A stretch of DNA of 64,000 nucleotides from assembly GCA_016946835.1 (NCBI GenBank), contig JACVTC010000136.1:352501-416500 (forward strand), written 5' to 3'. Position 1 is the stretch's first letter; every line of letters starts with the position of its first letter. The notes beneath the pieces are model-generated. The model saw nothing but the letters and a program-made list of their open reading frames with translations, had not been told where the DNA came from and made no database searches. Source of the DNA: Neocallimastix lanati (nom. inval.). Lineage: Eukaryota; Neocallimastigomycota; Neocallimastigomycetes; Neocallimastigales; Neocallimastigaceae. Positions 1 to 11,731 of the stretch are shown here, in pieces. The translations under genes were made by a program, and so were the position numbers.

Positions 1-158
1 ATTATTATTATTATTATTATTTATTATTTGAAATAAAATATAAATATTATTATTATTTAGTATTATTATTTTTATTATAAATATAATTATTCAAGATATT
101 GAAATTCCTCATGGGATTTTAGTATATGAATTAAAGTTATTTTATTATTACTTTAATT

Positions 159-192
<34 letters not shown>

Positions 193-317
193 ACTTATTT
201 ATTCGTTTATTTATTTATTTATTTATTACTTTAATTTTATGATTTATTTATTTACTTATTAAATTATTTATTTATTTATTTATTTTATTTATTTATTTAT
301 TACTTTAATTTTATGAT

Positions 318-356
<39 letters not shown>

Positions 357-361
357 CTTAC

Positions 362-404
<43 letters not shown>

Positions 405-440
405 TTACATTAATTAAAAGAAAATTTTCATTTATTAAGG
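1..440. repeat. TTTA-rich tetranucleotide microsatellite tract
   Basis: Long runs of TTTA/ATTT tetranucleotides, preceded by ATT trinucleotides at 1-30, with short interruptions around 195, 240 and 300. No gene is visible here. The A+T homopolymer stretch from 441 to 1083 that follows also holds no convincing coding sequence and is the upstream region of the methyltransferase gene at 1084. Confidence 0.9.
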
Positions 441-1083
441 ATAAATTAATATTGTGCAAAAATGGAAAAAAAAAAAAAAAAATTTAGAAAAAATATATGA
501 TTGTAATTATCGTAATATATTATTATATATATTGTTATATATTTCCATTATATTGTTTAATATTTTAATTGTAATAAATTTTAAAATAAAATTTTTCTTT
601 TTTTTTTTTTTAATAATAATCAGATTACTTTTTTTTTTTTTTTTCCATAAAAACATTTTTTTTTCTTATATACGTAGTATATATTTAATAAGCTAAAAAA
701 AAAAAAAAAGTTAAGAAAGTAATAATTTAAAATGAATGTTTATTAAAATTATTAATTGATTAATTTATTTATTTTTATGTTTTAAATATATTTTTTGTTT
801 ATTCATTAAATAACTAATTTTTTTTAAAAAAAAAAAAATATATATATATATATATATATTTATATAAGTTTTATAGAAAATAAAATTCAATAACTGAAAA
901 TTAATCTTTAAAATTGAAATTTCTTTGAATATAATCTATTCTATATATTTATATATATATATATAATATATATATTTTTTTTCTACAATCATTTATTACA
1001 ATCATACTATTTTCAAGAAAATAATAATAATATAACATTAATAATAATAATATAATATTAATAATAATAGCATAATAAATAAA

Positions 1084-2115
1084 ATGTCAGCGCAAACACA
1101 ATCACATTATGATTATCTTGCAGATTATTATGACTGGATGACGGGAGATTTTGAAACCAATTTTGAAGAAACATTAAAATTCTTTCGTAATAATAATATA
1201 GATAAACCAAAAAAAGAAAATGGAATTGTAGTTGATTTAGGAGCAGGTTCTGGTGCTCAAACAATACCTTTAGCAGTACTTGGTTATGAAGTCATTGCTG
1301 TTGATTTTTGTCAAAAATTATTAAATATATTAGAGGAAAGAGCAAAAGAAAGAAATGTATTAGATAAAGTTCATACCATTTGTGGTGATCTTTTGAAATT
1401 TACAGAAGTCACTCCAGAAAACGGTGTAGAAATGGTAGTTTGTATGGGTGATACTTTAACACAATTAGGAAATATGGAAGAAGTAAAACGTCTTTTAATT
1501 AAAATTTTAAATGCTCTTCAACCCAACGGTATGATTATTCTTACTTTTCAAAATCTCGCCGATACCGATGCTGAAAATACCTTAAATAAATTCATTCCAA
1601 TGAGAAATGATGATAATACTATTTTTACTTGTTATATGGAATTTGAAAAGACGCATGTAAAAGTTCATGAACTTTTATATGTTAAACAAAATTCTGATCC
1701 TAATCAAAAAGAAGAATCTCAACCTTCCCTTTATGGTCCAACTCCTGATAAACATCAAAAATGGAAATTATATCAAGGTTGGTATAAAAAAGTACGACTT
1801 CATTATGAAGATATTTGGGAATTTTTAAGAAAAATTGGATTCCAAATTAAAAAATTTGAAAATAAAAATGGTCATATAACTTTTATTGCTCAAAAGGAAC
1901 CAGATCGTGATGTCATGTTTAATAATAACGTATTTTTTGAATTTCCAAATGAAAATAATAACTTTATAGAGGATGAAAGAAATATTAATGATTTAAATGT
2001 ATTAATAGATGATAAAAAAAAGGATTCCAATTTAGATTATCCGGTAATAGATAATGATAACACAAAAATAATAGTGGATTCTTTACCACCAACTAAGAAA
2101 AGAAAAGAAAATTAA
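1084..2115 (+). CDS. SAM-dependent class I methyltransferase
   Basis: Uninterrupted 343-residue frame with no intron, preceded by A-rich leader sequence. Residues about 45-70 hold the SAM-binding motif I (VVDLGAGSGAQTIPLA) followed by an acidic strand-2 end (VIAVDF), as in the Methyltransf_25/11 group. Residues about 120-135 (VVCMGDTLTQLGN) match the motif IV region. The last third is a polar extension ending in a basic PPTKKRKEN tail that could be a nuclear localisation signal. The substrate cannot be told: the fold is also seen in glycine/sarcosine-type and small-molecule N-methyltransferases. The next gene downstream is also a methyltransferase, but of a different family. The lack of introns beside intron-rich neighbours could point to transfer from bacteria, though the neighbouring bmt6 also lacks introns. 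Confidence 0.85.
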   Translation: MSAQTQSHYDYLADYYDWMTGDFETNFEETLKFFRNNNIDKPKKENGIVVDLGAGSGAQTIPLAVLGYEVIAVDFCQKLLNILEERAKERNVLDKVHTICGDLLKFTEVTPENGVEMVVCMGDTLTQLGNMEEVKRLLIKILNALQPNGMIILTFQNLADTDAENTLNKFIPMRNDDNTIFTCYMEFEKTHVKVHELLYVKQNSDPNQKEESQPSLYGPTPDKHQKWKLYQGWYKKVRLHYEDIWEFLRKIGFQIKKFENKNGHITFIAQKEPDRDVMFNNNVFFEFPNENNNFIEDERNINDLNVLIDDKKKDSNLDYPVIDNDNTKIIVDSLPPTKKRKEN

Positions 2116-3270
2116 TTATTAATTTTTTTTTTAAAAAAAAAAGATAATAATAATAAAAAATAACATTTACATTATGGGGGATTATATATTCATATTTATT
2201 AATTTGCTAAAAACAAAATATTTTTTTTTAATAAAAACAATAAAATAAAAAAAAAAAGTAATAAGAATAAATAACTATTTTTATTTTTTATAAATAAAAA
2301 TTTATAATAATACTTATATATATAATACTAATATATATTTAGAATTTTTTACATATCTTTAAATTATTAATTAGATTTTATAAATATTCACATAAAAATA
2401 ATAAATATATACATAATTTTTTTCATATAAAAAAAAAATAATAATAAATAAAAAAAATATATAAACATTAATGTAATAAAAATTAATACTAACAACATAT
2501 TTCTTTTTTTTTTTAATTTTCAAATTTAATTTTTAATTGATTATTAATAATAATACAAAATATATAAAAAGATTTATCAGTATAGAGCATGATTGAACCA
2601 TTATCTTTGTCTTAAAGACTAATCGTAATTACCATCATTTAAATCTTTTTAAATTTTTAAAAAAAAAAAAAAAAAAACTTTATAATTAATAAAATTTCAT
2701 ATATTATTCAAAATTTTTGAACAATACATAATAATTTTATTAATTTATTTTCTTTTTTAATATAATGTTTAAAAAAAAAAAAAAAAATTCATTAATAATT
2801 ATGAAATTTTCTCTTTTTTTTTTTATTTGATTTTGATGAAAATAATAAAAAAGAATATTTTTATAAATTAAATGAACGCTTTTTATTCTAAGTTATATTA
2901 AAGTTTATCCAATTATATTTTTTTTGATGGATTTTTATTCAATCAAAAAACTCTTAATACTTTTTTTTTAAAAAAAAGAAAAATTATTAAAATTATTATT
3001 TATTTATTATTGATATTAAATATGTAATTATTTATTTAATATTAAATATATATTTACTTAGTTAGTTAGTTATTTATTTAGTTATTTATTTATTTATTTA
3101 TTATATATTATATATAATATATTATAAAAATTTTTTATTTAAAAATTAGAAATTTAAAATTTTCAATTTTTTTAAAATTTTAACCCTTTAAAATTTTATA
3201 AAAATATTAAAAATATTTATATTTTATTTGAAATTTGAAATTTGAAATTAAAATAAAATTAAGAAAAGAA
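2116..3270. other. intergenic region between the two methyltransferase genes
   Basis: A+T-rich spacer with many A and T homopolymers of 10-18 bases and a TTTA/TTAG tract at 3055-3100. The only richer-complexity island is 2566-2650, annotated separately as a candidate C/D snoRNA. No further coding sequence is apparent. Confidence 0.7.
2566..2650 (-). ncRNA. candidate C/D box snoRNA
   Basis: Read on the minus strand, the island begins with AAAAAGATTTA and ends with TAAATCTTTTT, an 11-bp perfect terminal stem. Directly inside the stem are a C-box-like ATGATGG (2632-2638, one change from RTGATGA) and a D box CTGA (2577-2580). The spacing of stem, C box, about 50 nt, D box and stem is that of a C/D box snoRNA, and the sequence between is markedly less A+T-biased than the flanks. 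The bases just upstream of the D box would form the guide. I could not assign a target rRNA site. The alternative is a chance hairpin in A/T-rich DNA, but the two boxes sit exactly where they should. Confidence 0.5.
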
Positions 3271-4281
3271 ATGAGTGACAGTACAAAAAATTTATCAAAA
3301 GCTAAATTAAAGAAAAAGGCTTCCAGACTTCAAAAAAAAGAAAAAAGTAAATTACAACTAAAAAAAGAAGAAAATAAACATCTTCTTGAACATATATATC
3401 ATCTTGGAAAACAAACATGTGTATCCCAAGCCATATTAAATATTATTAAAACGGCATGTTTAGAGCATATTTCAAACGATTCGTTCGAAACTATATTACA
3501 AAAAATTAAAACTCACTTTTATAATAGAGAATATGATGCTATATTTAGTGAACCAAAATACCTTCCAATATATACCACTGCCTATGCCCCATCTAGAGCA
3601 TTAGCTTATTATGAATTATTTACTTCACATACTGAACTTAAGAATATATTAGCTACTCCCAACGCTTATATTTATTGCATGGGTTCTGGGGCTGGAAGTG
3701 AAGTTGTCGGTTTAACTTGTGCTAATTTAGCTTCTTCTACCGATGAAAGTCAGGGTTTAGAAATTCATTGTCAAGATTATGCTGACTATAATGAAGTTCA
3801 AGCAAGTTTAGTAAAAACTATGCAAAAACAATGGAATATTCAGGAGAGTAGAATTAAATATTCAACTTCAGTTGCTGATGTATTAAAAAATGATAAAATA
3901 GATGGTATGACCGTTGACGAACATATTTCAAAAGCAACTCTTGTCACAGCAATGTTTCTTATGAACGAATTATTTACAATGTCAAAAAAGGAAACAGTTC
4001 AGCTCATTACTAGATTAGTAAAAAATTTACCAAAAGGTTCCTACTTTTTATTAGTGGATTCCGCTGGTTCTTTCTCAAATTTAGATGTTAATAATAGTGA
4101 AGGAAATACTAAAAAAACAATTATGATTTATCAACTTATCGATATGATTAAAAGTTTTGATATATTAATTAAAGATGATGCAGTATGGTACAGATTACCA
4201 AATGAAAAAGTTCAACCCCTTCATTATCCAACAAAATTAAATAATATGAGATATTTCTTAAGATTATACCAAAAATTATAA
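3271..4281 (+). CDS. bmt6: 25S rRNA (uridine-N3) methyltransferase, Bmt6-like
   Basis: 336 residues from the ATG at 3271. The same frame extends upstream to 3235, but those residues are low-complexity and MSDSTKN is the better start. The N-terminus is Lys-rich (residues 1-45), as expected of a nucleolar protein. The core has YTTAYAPSRALAYYELF (about 105-120), the SAM-binding segment YIYCMGSGAGSEVVGL (about 138-153) and a C-terminal YPTKLNNMRYFLRLYQKL. These are hallmarks of the fungal Bmt6 family (Methyltransf_34, formerly DUF3115), which methylates a uridine of the large-subunit rRNA in yeast. Single exon. The family is recognised by motif, so the exact rRNA position is taken from the yeast protein. 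Confidence 0.88.
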   Translation: MSDSTKNLSKAKLKKKASRLQKKEKSKLQLKKEENKHLLEHIYHLGKQTCVSQAILNIIKTACLEHISNDSFETILQKIKTHFYNREYDAIFSEPKYLPIYTTAYAPSRALAYYELFTSHTELKNILATPNAYIYCMGSGAGSEVVGLTCANLASSTDESQGLEIHCQDYADYNEVQASLVKTMQKQWNIQESRIKYSTSVADVLKNDKIDGMTVDEHISKATLVTAMFLMNELFTMSKKETVQLITRLVKNLPKGSYFLLVDSAGSFSNLDVNNSEGNTKKTIMIYQLIDMIKSFDILIKDDAVWYRLPNEKVQPLHYPTKLNNMRYFLRLYQKL

Positions 4282-4882
4282 TTTTCTATAAAAAAAAAAA
4301 TCATAAAAAAAAATCATAAAAAATAATAATAATAAATAAATTACTCCATGAGAAAAAAAATAAAAAAAAAAAAACAATTAAGAAATATTTAATAATATTA
4401 CAATTACATATTTATAAATTTTTTTTATAAAATATTGAATTGATATACCAAGTAAAAAGATATGAATGTTTTTTTTTTATTTAATTTTTAAAATTATACC
4501 AATGCAATTAATAAATAATAAAAATATTATTTTTAAAACAAAACAAAAAAAATTTTTTTTTTTAATATTTATAAATAAAATTATTTCTAAATTATTTTTA
4601 AAAGTCACTTTCTTAAGAAATTATTAAAAAATAAAAATAAAAATAAATGATAAATAAATAATGACAAATAAATAATGATAAATAAATAAATGACTAATTA
4701 ATTAATTAATTAATTAATAGTTATGTATTTTTAATAAAATACAAAAATATATAAATATAAATATTTATATTTATATATATATATTTATATTTATATATTG
4801 TTAAAACAAATATAAAAAAAAAAAAAAAAATAAGATAATAATTTAATTATTTATAGAATTTGTTAAAAATATATCCATATTT
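4282..4882. other. intergenic region between convergent genes
   Basis: Shared 3' region of bmt6 (plus strand) and the Asn-rich gene (minus strand). It holds A-tracts, AATA tetranucleotides at 4660-4720 and TATATT repeats near 4740-4800. No gene seen. Confidence 0.7.
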
Positions 4883-6160
4883 TTATATTTTATTTTTAGT
4901 TTTTAATCGAGAAGCCTCGGTAGGTTTGGTATAGGATGGTGCTGATTTAATTATACCTTTTGATCTAACTTTTTTCTTGGGTTTTAATGTTGTTTTTTTC
5001 ATTGTATTTCGAACTAATTTTAAATTAATAATAAAATTAAAATAATAATAATAATAATAATAATATATAAATATGAATTATTTTAATAATAATATATGAA
5101 TATAAATTATTATAATAATAAAATTTTAATATTTTTTTTAAAATATATATTATATATATTATGTATCGTTTTTTATTAATATATATATATTACCTTTATG
5201 TTTTAATGGATCAAGAGTTTTCGATCTTTGAGAAATTCTTTTTTTCAAATTCTCTATCATATTTTGTATATTTTTCATTTCTTCATCTTCTTGTAATGTA
5301 TTTATAACATATTCTTCATCATTTTCGTTTAAAATTTCATTTTCACTTTCTTGTTCTTCCTCATTACATTCTTGATTATGGTCATTGAAATTTTCTTCCT
5401 CATATCGGATTTCAATATATTCTTCATTTTCATGCTTTTTTGAATTAATATAATAAAGATCTTCTTCTTCTTCTTCTTCTTCTTCACCTTCTGGAATGTA
5501 AGATATCGGAATAAAATCTTTCATATCTACGATTTCTTTATTTTTTTTATTTTCTATATCAGGTTTTGATTTCTTTTCATTTATATTTAATTTCTTTTCA
5601 GTATGATTTATATTATTATTACTACTGCTTTTTCTATCTTTTTCAATTTCATGATTACTTCTACTTTTTGAAAGAATACCTGAACTATTTCTTTTAATCT
5701 TAAGATTATGATTAACATTACTTCTTCCTATACTATTGGAAATTGAAGCATTACTCACTTTTTTAGCGTTAGATTTGGAATTAGATTCTAATGACATTTT
5801 GTTATTATTAAAATGAGTATCTTTTGGATTTAAATTTTTCCATTTATATTCGGTGGTTACATGATGCTTCACCCCATCTTTGATATTAGTTTTTTCATTC
5901 TCTTTGTTTTCTTCATTATTATTATTTTTATTATTATTATGGTTTTTATGAATACTTTTACTACTAATCTTATTGTTATTACTATCATTTTTATTATTGT
6001 TTATATTATTATTATTAATATTATTAATATTATTATTTAAAATTTTGTTATTATTTATATTATTAATAATAATATTATTATTATCATCTATATCATTATT
6101 AGAATTATTTGTTTTATTATTATTAGTAGTAGTAATATCAATATTATTAATATTATCAAA

Positions 6161-6205
<45 letters not shown>

Positions 6206-7291
6206 GATATTATTAATATTATTAATATTATTATTATTATTATATGCCAAATAGTTATTAGCATATAGATCTCTTAAACTACTAGTTTTATTTTTGCTAT
6301 TTTTATATGTTATAATAGACGAATTTATATTATCATAATAATAATTATTTGAAATATTAATGTTGTTTTTATTTTCATTAATATTATTATTGTTAATATC
6401 ATTATTATTATCATTATTATTATTATTATTATTATTATTTTCATTATTATAATTAATATTGCTATTTATATTTTCTGAATTCATATTGTCATTGTTATTA
6501 TTACAATATATATTCAATTCAGGGTTAAGTTTATTAATTTCTTTTGAAAGGGTTAGATTATTATTATCTAATTTTTTATGATTGGGTATAAATAATGTAT
6601 CTTTTTGACGAGTAAACTTATCATTTTGTTTACTGTTTGATGTATTTTTTGAATCTTTTTCCATTAAATTATTTGATTCTATATTATGAAGTATTTCATT
6701 TAATATATTTTCTTTATATTCTTTTAATTTCGGATTTAATATTTCGTTAAATTTACTTTCTGTTATATAATTAGAATTGCTAAAAGTATTGTTGATAGAA
6801 ACAGCAATTTTTCGTATCATTTGGGCTTCATATTCTTCCATACTTTTCGCAATTGAATTTTTAACAAATTCTTTTATATTTTCAAAATTTTCATCATTTT
6901 TTTCAATAATCTTTTTTCGTTCAATTTCGATTTCATTTTCTCTTTTGATATTATTTACTTCTAATATATTAATTTTTTCTTTCATTTGTTCAATGGTTTT
7001 ATTAATTTCTTCCAGTTGTTTCGTTAATAACATTACATTTTCTTTTAATTTTGTTCCTTCATCATTATTATTTTCTTTTGTTACCAAAAAATTTTCAGGC
7101 TTTATATCTTTATTATTACTACTATTTATATTTATTATTATACCTTTTTTATTTTTGATATCATCATCATTAGTAATAATTATTTCTTTATTTTTTAACT
7201 TACTAACATCATTATGATTATCATTGAAAGAGATAGATGTATTAATTGGATTGCTTACATTTTTTTCATTAATAAAACTTTTTATTAAGCG

Positions 7292-7333
<42 letters not shown>

Positions 7334-9399
7334 GTTTATAAGACTGTGATGTAAATGGTTATTATTGTAATATTCATTATTATAATTGTTTTGGGTACTC
7401 TTACTTAAATAATTATTCTGTCCAATATATATTTTTGAAACAAATTTATTTCGATTATCAATAGAATTGTCATTATTGCTATCATTATTATTAATAATGC
7501 TTTTATTCATTTTATTATAATCGTTAAGATCTTTATCATCAATAATGATTTTTTTATTGTTAAATGTATTATTTGTATTTTCATTAGTTAAATCATTATT
7601 AGAAATTATAATTATACTATTTTTTTCATGATTCACATTATTTATAATACCATTTTTATTACTATTAGTTGTTTTTATATTAGTATTATTCATATCATTG
7701 TTATTGTTAGTTTTATTATTGTTAGTAGAAATAGTGATATTATTTGGTTTTTGAGAAGAATCTTCCATATCATTTATTATTTCATTGTCTTTACTATTCT
7801 TTTTTATTCTATATTCTTTAATCTTACTTATAGTTAAGGTATTATTGGTATTATTTGAAGTATAACTCTCAATAGATTTACATAAAATTGAGGTTTCATT
7901 GGAATTATTTTCATTTTTATTTAAATTATTATTGTTGCTATAATTATTATCAGCACTAAATTTAATTTTTTCATTATTATTAACGGGTTTGTTTTCTGTT
8001 TCATTATCATCATTCTTAAAGTTTATAATATCATATAAACTTGAATTTTCATAATTTTTTGATAATATACTATTTTGGAGAATTTTTTCTGTTTGAGTAT
8101 TATTGCTATTATTATTATTATTGCTATTATTATTATTATTATTATTATTGTTGTTGTTGTTGTTGTTGTTATCATTATTATTATTGTTATTATTATTATT
8201 ATTATTATTGTTATCTATTTTTTTGTTTTCATTCATTGGAACATCAGTAACAGGAGTTTCATAGGTTGATGTTTTTAATATTTCATAGGATAAATAAGAA
8301 CTTTTTGGTGAAAATGCAAAACTTTTCTTCAAATTTTCATTATAATCATTATTAATATAATTTATAACTACATATACATATATATTTTTTATATTAATTT
8401 TATATAAATTTTTTATAATTTAGGATTAATAATTATTATAAAGTATGTTAAATATATTATTATTATTATAAATATTATGATACTATTAATATTCAATATT
8501 ATAATTACCCTAGAAAAATAATATTTTTATAAATATATAAAAAGTTTATATATATATAAATTAATTTAGATTAGTATTAAATTTACAAATTTGTAATTTT
8601 AATTAAAAATGAAATTATGTATTGTATTATTTACTTCAGGTGAATCTTGTTCACTTTCTGTGTAGAGTTTGGGTATAAGATCTTCACCTATCAATTAATA
8701 ATATTAATTATAAAAAATATATTTAATATTTATTAAATATTTTATATATTAAATTACTTATGTTTTTATTCGTATTTATAATATATATATATATTTTATA
8801 GAAATTATAATATTACTTATTATTTCTGTTTTTTGGCTATCACTGAATTTTTGAAATTCATTATTAATTTCAGAATAATTAAATGAAGTATTTAATTTAA
8901 AACTGGGTATTTCTGAGTTCATTGGATTTGCATTATCGTTAATATATTTTTTTAAATTATTAAATTGAAATTGAAAGCTTTCATTTACATTTATATTTTC
9001 ATTTTTAAGGTCAATACTATTATAACTATAATCTATTGGCATTTTATTAAAATTTTTATTATCTTTTTCTTCAACATTTGTATTATCCTTTAAATGAAAT
9101 AAATTATCAGGAACTTTAAATGATATATTTGAATAGATGCTTTTAATAAGACTGTTATCTTCATCATCTTCAATGTTTATTAGAATATAATCATTTAATT
9201 TGTTATTTTGTTTAATAATATCTGTTGTGGATGAATCTATGGAATAGTTACTATAACTATTAAAAATTTTTTCTTTTTCCATTTTTGCTTTGTCAATAAT
9301 ACTTTTTAATTCATAACTTATATCTAAACTGATTGATTTATCTATAAAAGTATCATTATCACTCATTTTATATTTCCAATCCATTTCATTATGAGCCAT
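4883..9399 (-). CDS. Asn-rich coiled-coil protein, four exons
   Basis: Four exons were assembled by eye: 9399-8817, 8687-8635, 8326-5194 and 5013-4883. Phases close exactly to 1299 codons plus stop. Introns are GT-AG, and the acceptor of exon 3 (before 8326, after TTGAAG) is the least certain site. Exon 1 gives an acidic start (MAHNEMDWKYK). Most of exon 3 is Asn-rich low complexity with runs of up to about 16 Asn. A coiled coil lies at about residues 630-730 (LTKQLEEINKTIEQMKEKIN), and an acidic Glu cluster lies near the C-terminus. The last exon encodes a basic, Thr/Lys-rich tail (KPKKKVRSKG, then SYTKPTEASRLK). No family was recognised. The coiled coil plus basic tail would suit a cytoskeletal or nuclear structural protein, which is inference only. 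Confidence 0.7.
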
Positions 9400-10515
9400 T
9401 GTTTTCTTTCTTTCTTTATTATTATTATTTTTTTTTTGTGATATAAATGTTATAAAGTTTTTTTTTAAAAATAATTAATATGGAAAAATTGAAATGGATA
9501 TTTGAAAAAATAAAAAATATATATATATATATATAAGCAAATATAAATATAAAACTCTTTTTTTATTTTACAATACTTTTTTTTTTTTTAATTTTATTTT
9601 AAAATTAATGTGTATAAATTTAATTGTATTTAGAAAAAAAAGAAAGTTTATTATTTCTGTTTTGATAAGAAAACTAAATTAAATTAAAAAAAGAAAAAAG
9701 AATTAAAGAAAAAAGAAAAGAAAATAAAAATTAAAAACAAAAAAAAAAAAAAAATAAAAACAAAAACAAAAACTATAAAAGTTTATTCTATTTAAAAATA
9801 TCCAAAAAAGAAGTGAGCGCAGCTATCAGATAAAAAATTAAAAAATAAAAAATAAAAAAAACAATACAAATTAAAACAAAATATTATTATTTAAAATTTT
9901 TAATTTAATTATAATGAAATATGTGTAACGTAATAATTATTAATTTTTAATTATAATTAAAATTGAAATTTTTTTTAAAAATATTATTTTGTTGTTTTAT
10001 TTTATTTTTTTTTTTTTTTTTTTAATTTAATTCCAAAAATTTTATGCGGAGTTATAAAAAGATAAAAAATATTGTTAATTACATTTAAAGAAAAAGATTG
10101 AAAACTAATATTAATAAAATAAAATATAATATTATTAATATGAATATTTTTAATAATGATATTAAATAAATAAAAATAAATAAATAAATTTATATATATT
10201 AAATCAAAAATGTTTATTTTTCTTTTTTTTTTTTTTTTTTTATTAAATGTTACATCAATTTTTTTTTTATTAATATATAAATAGAATATCTAATATATAT
10301 ATATGTATAATAAATAAAAATAAAATTAATAAACAATAATATAAAATATGTATACAATATTATCTCTATATTTTATGTTTTTATTAAAGTACCAATAAAT
10401 TTTAAAAATATTAAAATTGATTATCAATAAAGTAGAATTAATAATGAAGCTTTATTTTTTAAAATAAAATTTAAGATATTATTTCTGTATTTTTCAAAAT
10501 TTTATTAAAATATAA
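9400..10515. other. intergenic A+T-rich region
   Basis: Upstream of the Asn-rich gene. Homopolymer A and T tracts, AAAAT/AATAA repeats and TA dinucleotide runs. No coding sequence or RNA gene is visible. Confidence 0.7.
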
Positions 10516-10944
10516 TGTTCAATAGTAATACTGAGTCAAGTGATTACGATGAATCTTATAGTGAATAAATAAAGAATATTTATCATCATAGAAATATTGT
10601 GAAGATTATAACATTAAAAATAATTATAATAATACATGAAAAAATTATATAATAATAATAATATATATATATATATTAAATTTTTGATGGAATTTTTTTT
10701 AAATATAAATGAAAGAAAAACATAAAAAAAAAAAAAAATAATTTTTAATACAACAACTGTAGATAATTTTTATTATGATGAAGAAAGTGAAGTATCCAAA
10801 GCTGAAAGTTCAAAAATAAGCAATTATTATGGGGATTCTCCATCAACTCATCCTATATCGGATTCTGAAGAAGAATATGTTTATTCTGATGGCGAAGGTG
10901 CCCATGATGTTAGTTTAATAAATCAAATAACAAATAAATCTCGA

Positions 10945-10982
<38 letters not shown>

Positions 10983-11731
10983 ATAACTTTATTACATATT
11001 TATATATTTTTAAGAATAATAATATTAATAAATACAGAAGAAGATTTTTATTACAAATTTCGTATTTTTTATTTAACTGCTTATTAAGTATATATACATT
11101 CTTCATGTATATATGCAAGAAGAATGTCGGATATTGAAGTAAATAAATATTTATTATTATTATTATTATTAAATATTATTATTTATTATTATATTATTTA
11201 TGTATATTATTATATATATTATTAAAAAAGATTAAATAATTATATCATTTAAATTTGATTTAGTGTAAGTATGACCATCTGAGATAGAAGATTAATTAAA
11301 TAATGTAAGTTTAATTGTTGATAATTAATTAATATAACAAGTTAAAAATACTTAGAGAGATAATAAACAATAAATAAAAATAATTGAAAAAATTTTATAT
11401 TAAAAAAAATTTATTTTTCTTATTCTTTGTTTATTTATTTTATTTGACAATAATTAATTTAATAATGTTATATAAATTAATGTTTATATATAGATTGAAT
11501 TACCTTTAGCAGATATAGATTTACAATTAATTGATCATATTCGTTTATTATTAGTTTTACGTGATATTCCAATAAGTTCAAATAAGTCAAGAGAAAATGA
11601 ATTATTCAAAGAAAAATTCAAGATTAACTATTGAATCTTTATATGTGATGTTTATGCTATATTCTGAATTTAAAAATTCACATCATTTTAAAGCTATGAA
11701 TCATATACATGAAACATATACGTTAATATAA
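10516..11731 (+). pseudogene. possible decayed or mis-sequenced acidic-protein gene
   Basis: Coding-like segments are scattered over 1.2 kb. ATG at 10516 opens MFNSNTESSDYDESY and meets a GTGAAT donor. An acceptor before 10760 continues in phase with an acidic Ser-rich exon (YYGDSPSTHPISDSEEEYVY) to about 10945. Near 11122 a short MSDIE segment ends at GTAAAT, and at 11494 an exon starts with IELPLADIDLQLIDHIRLLL. That last exon runs in one frame to about 11610 and then continues, one base off, as a second coding-like stretch ending at TAA 11731 (for example SLYVMFMLYSEFKNSHHF). The frame break means a pseudogene, a sequence error or an intron I did not resolve. Family unknown. Only parts of the exon structure are supported. 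Confidence 0.4.

Noticed and set aside
454-696. 80-residue plus-strand frame with Lys and Phe/Ile runs
   Set aside because: Composed of A and T homopolymers with no coding character or family match.
5973-6254. Leu/Ile-rich plus-strand frames opposite the Asn-rich gene (also 6777-7217, 8041-8269)
   Set aside because: They are antisense shadows of AAT/AAC-rich codons of the minus-strand gene.
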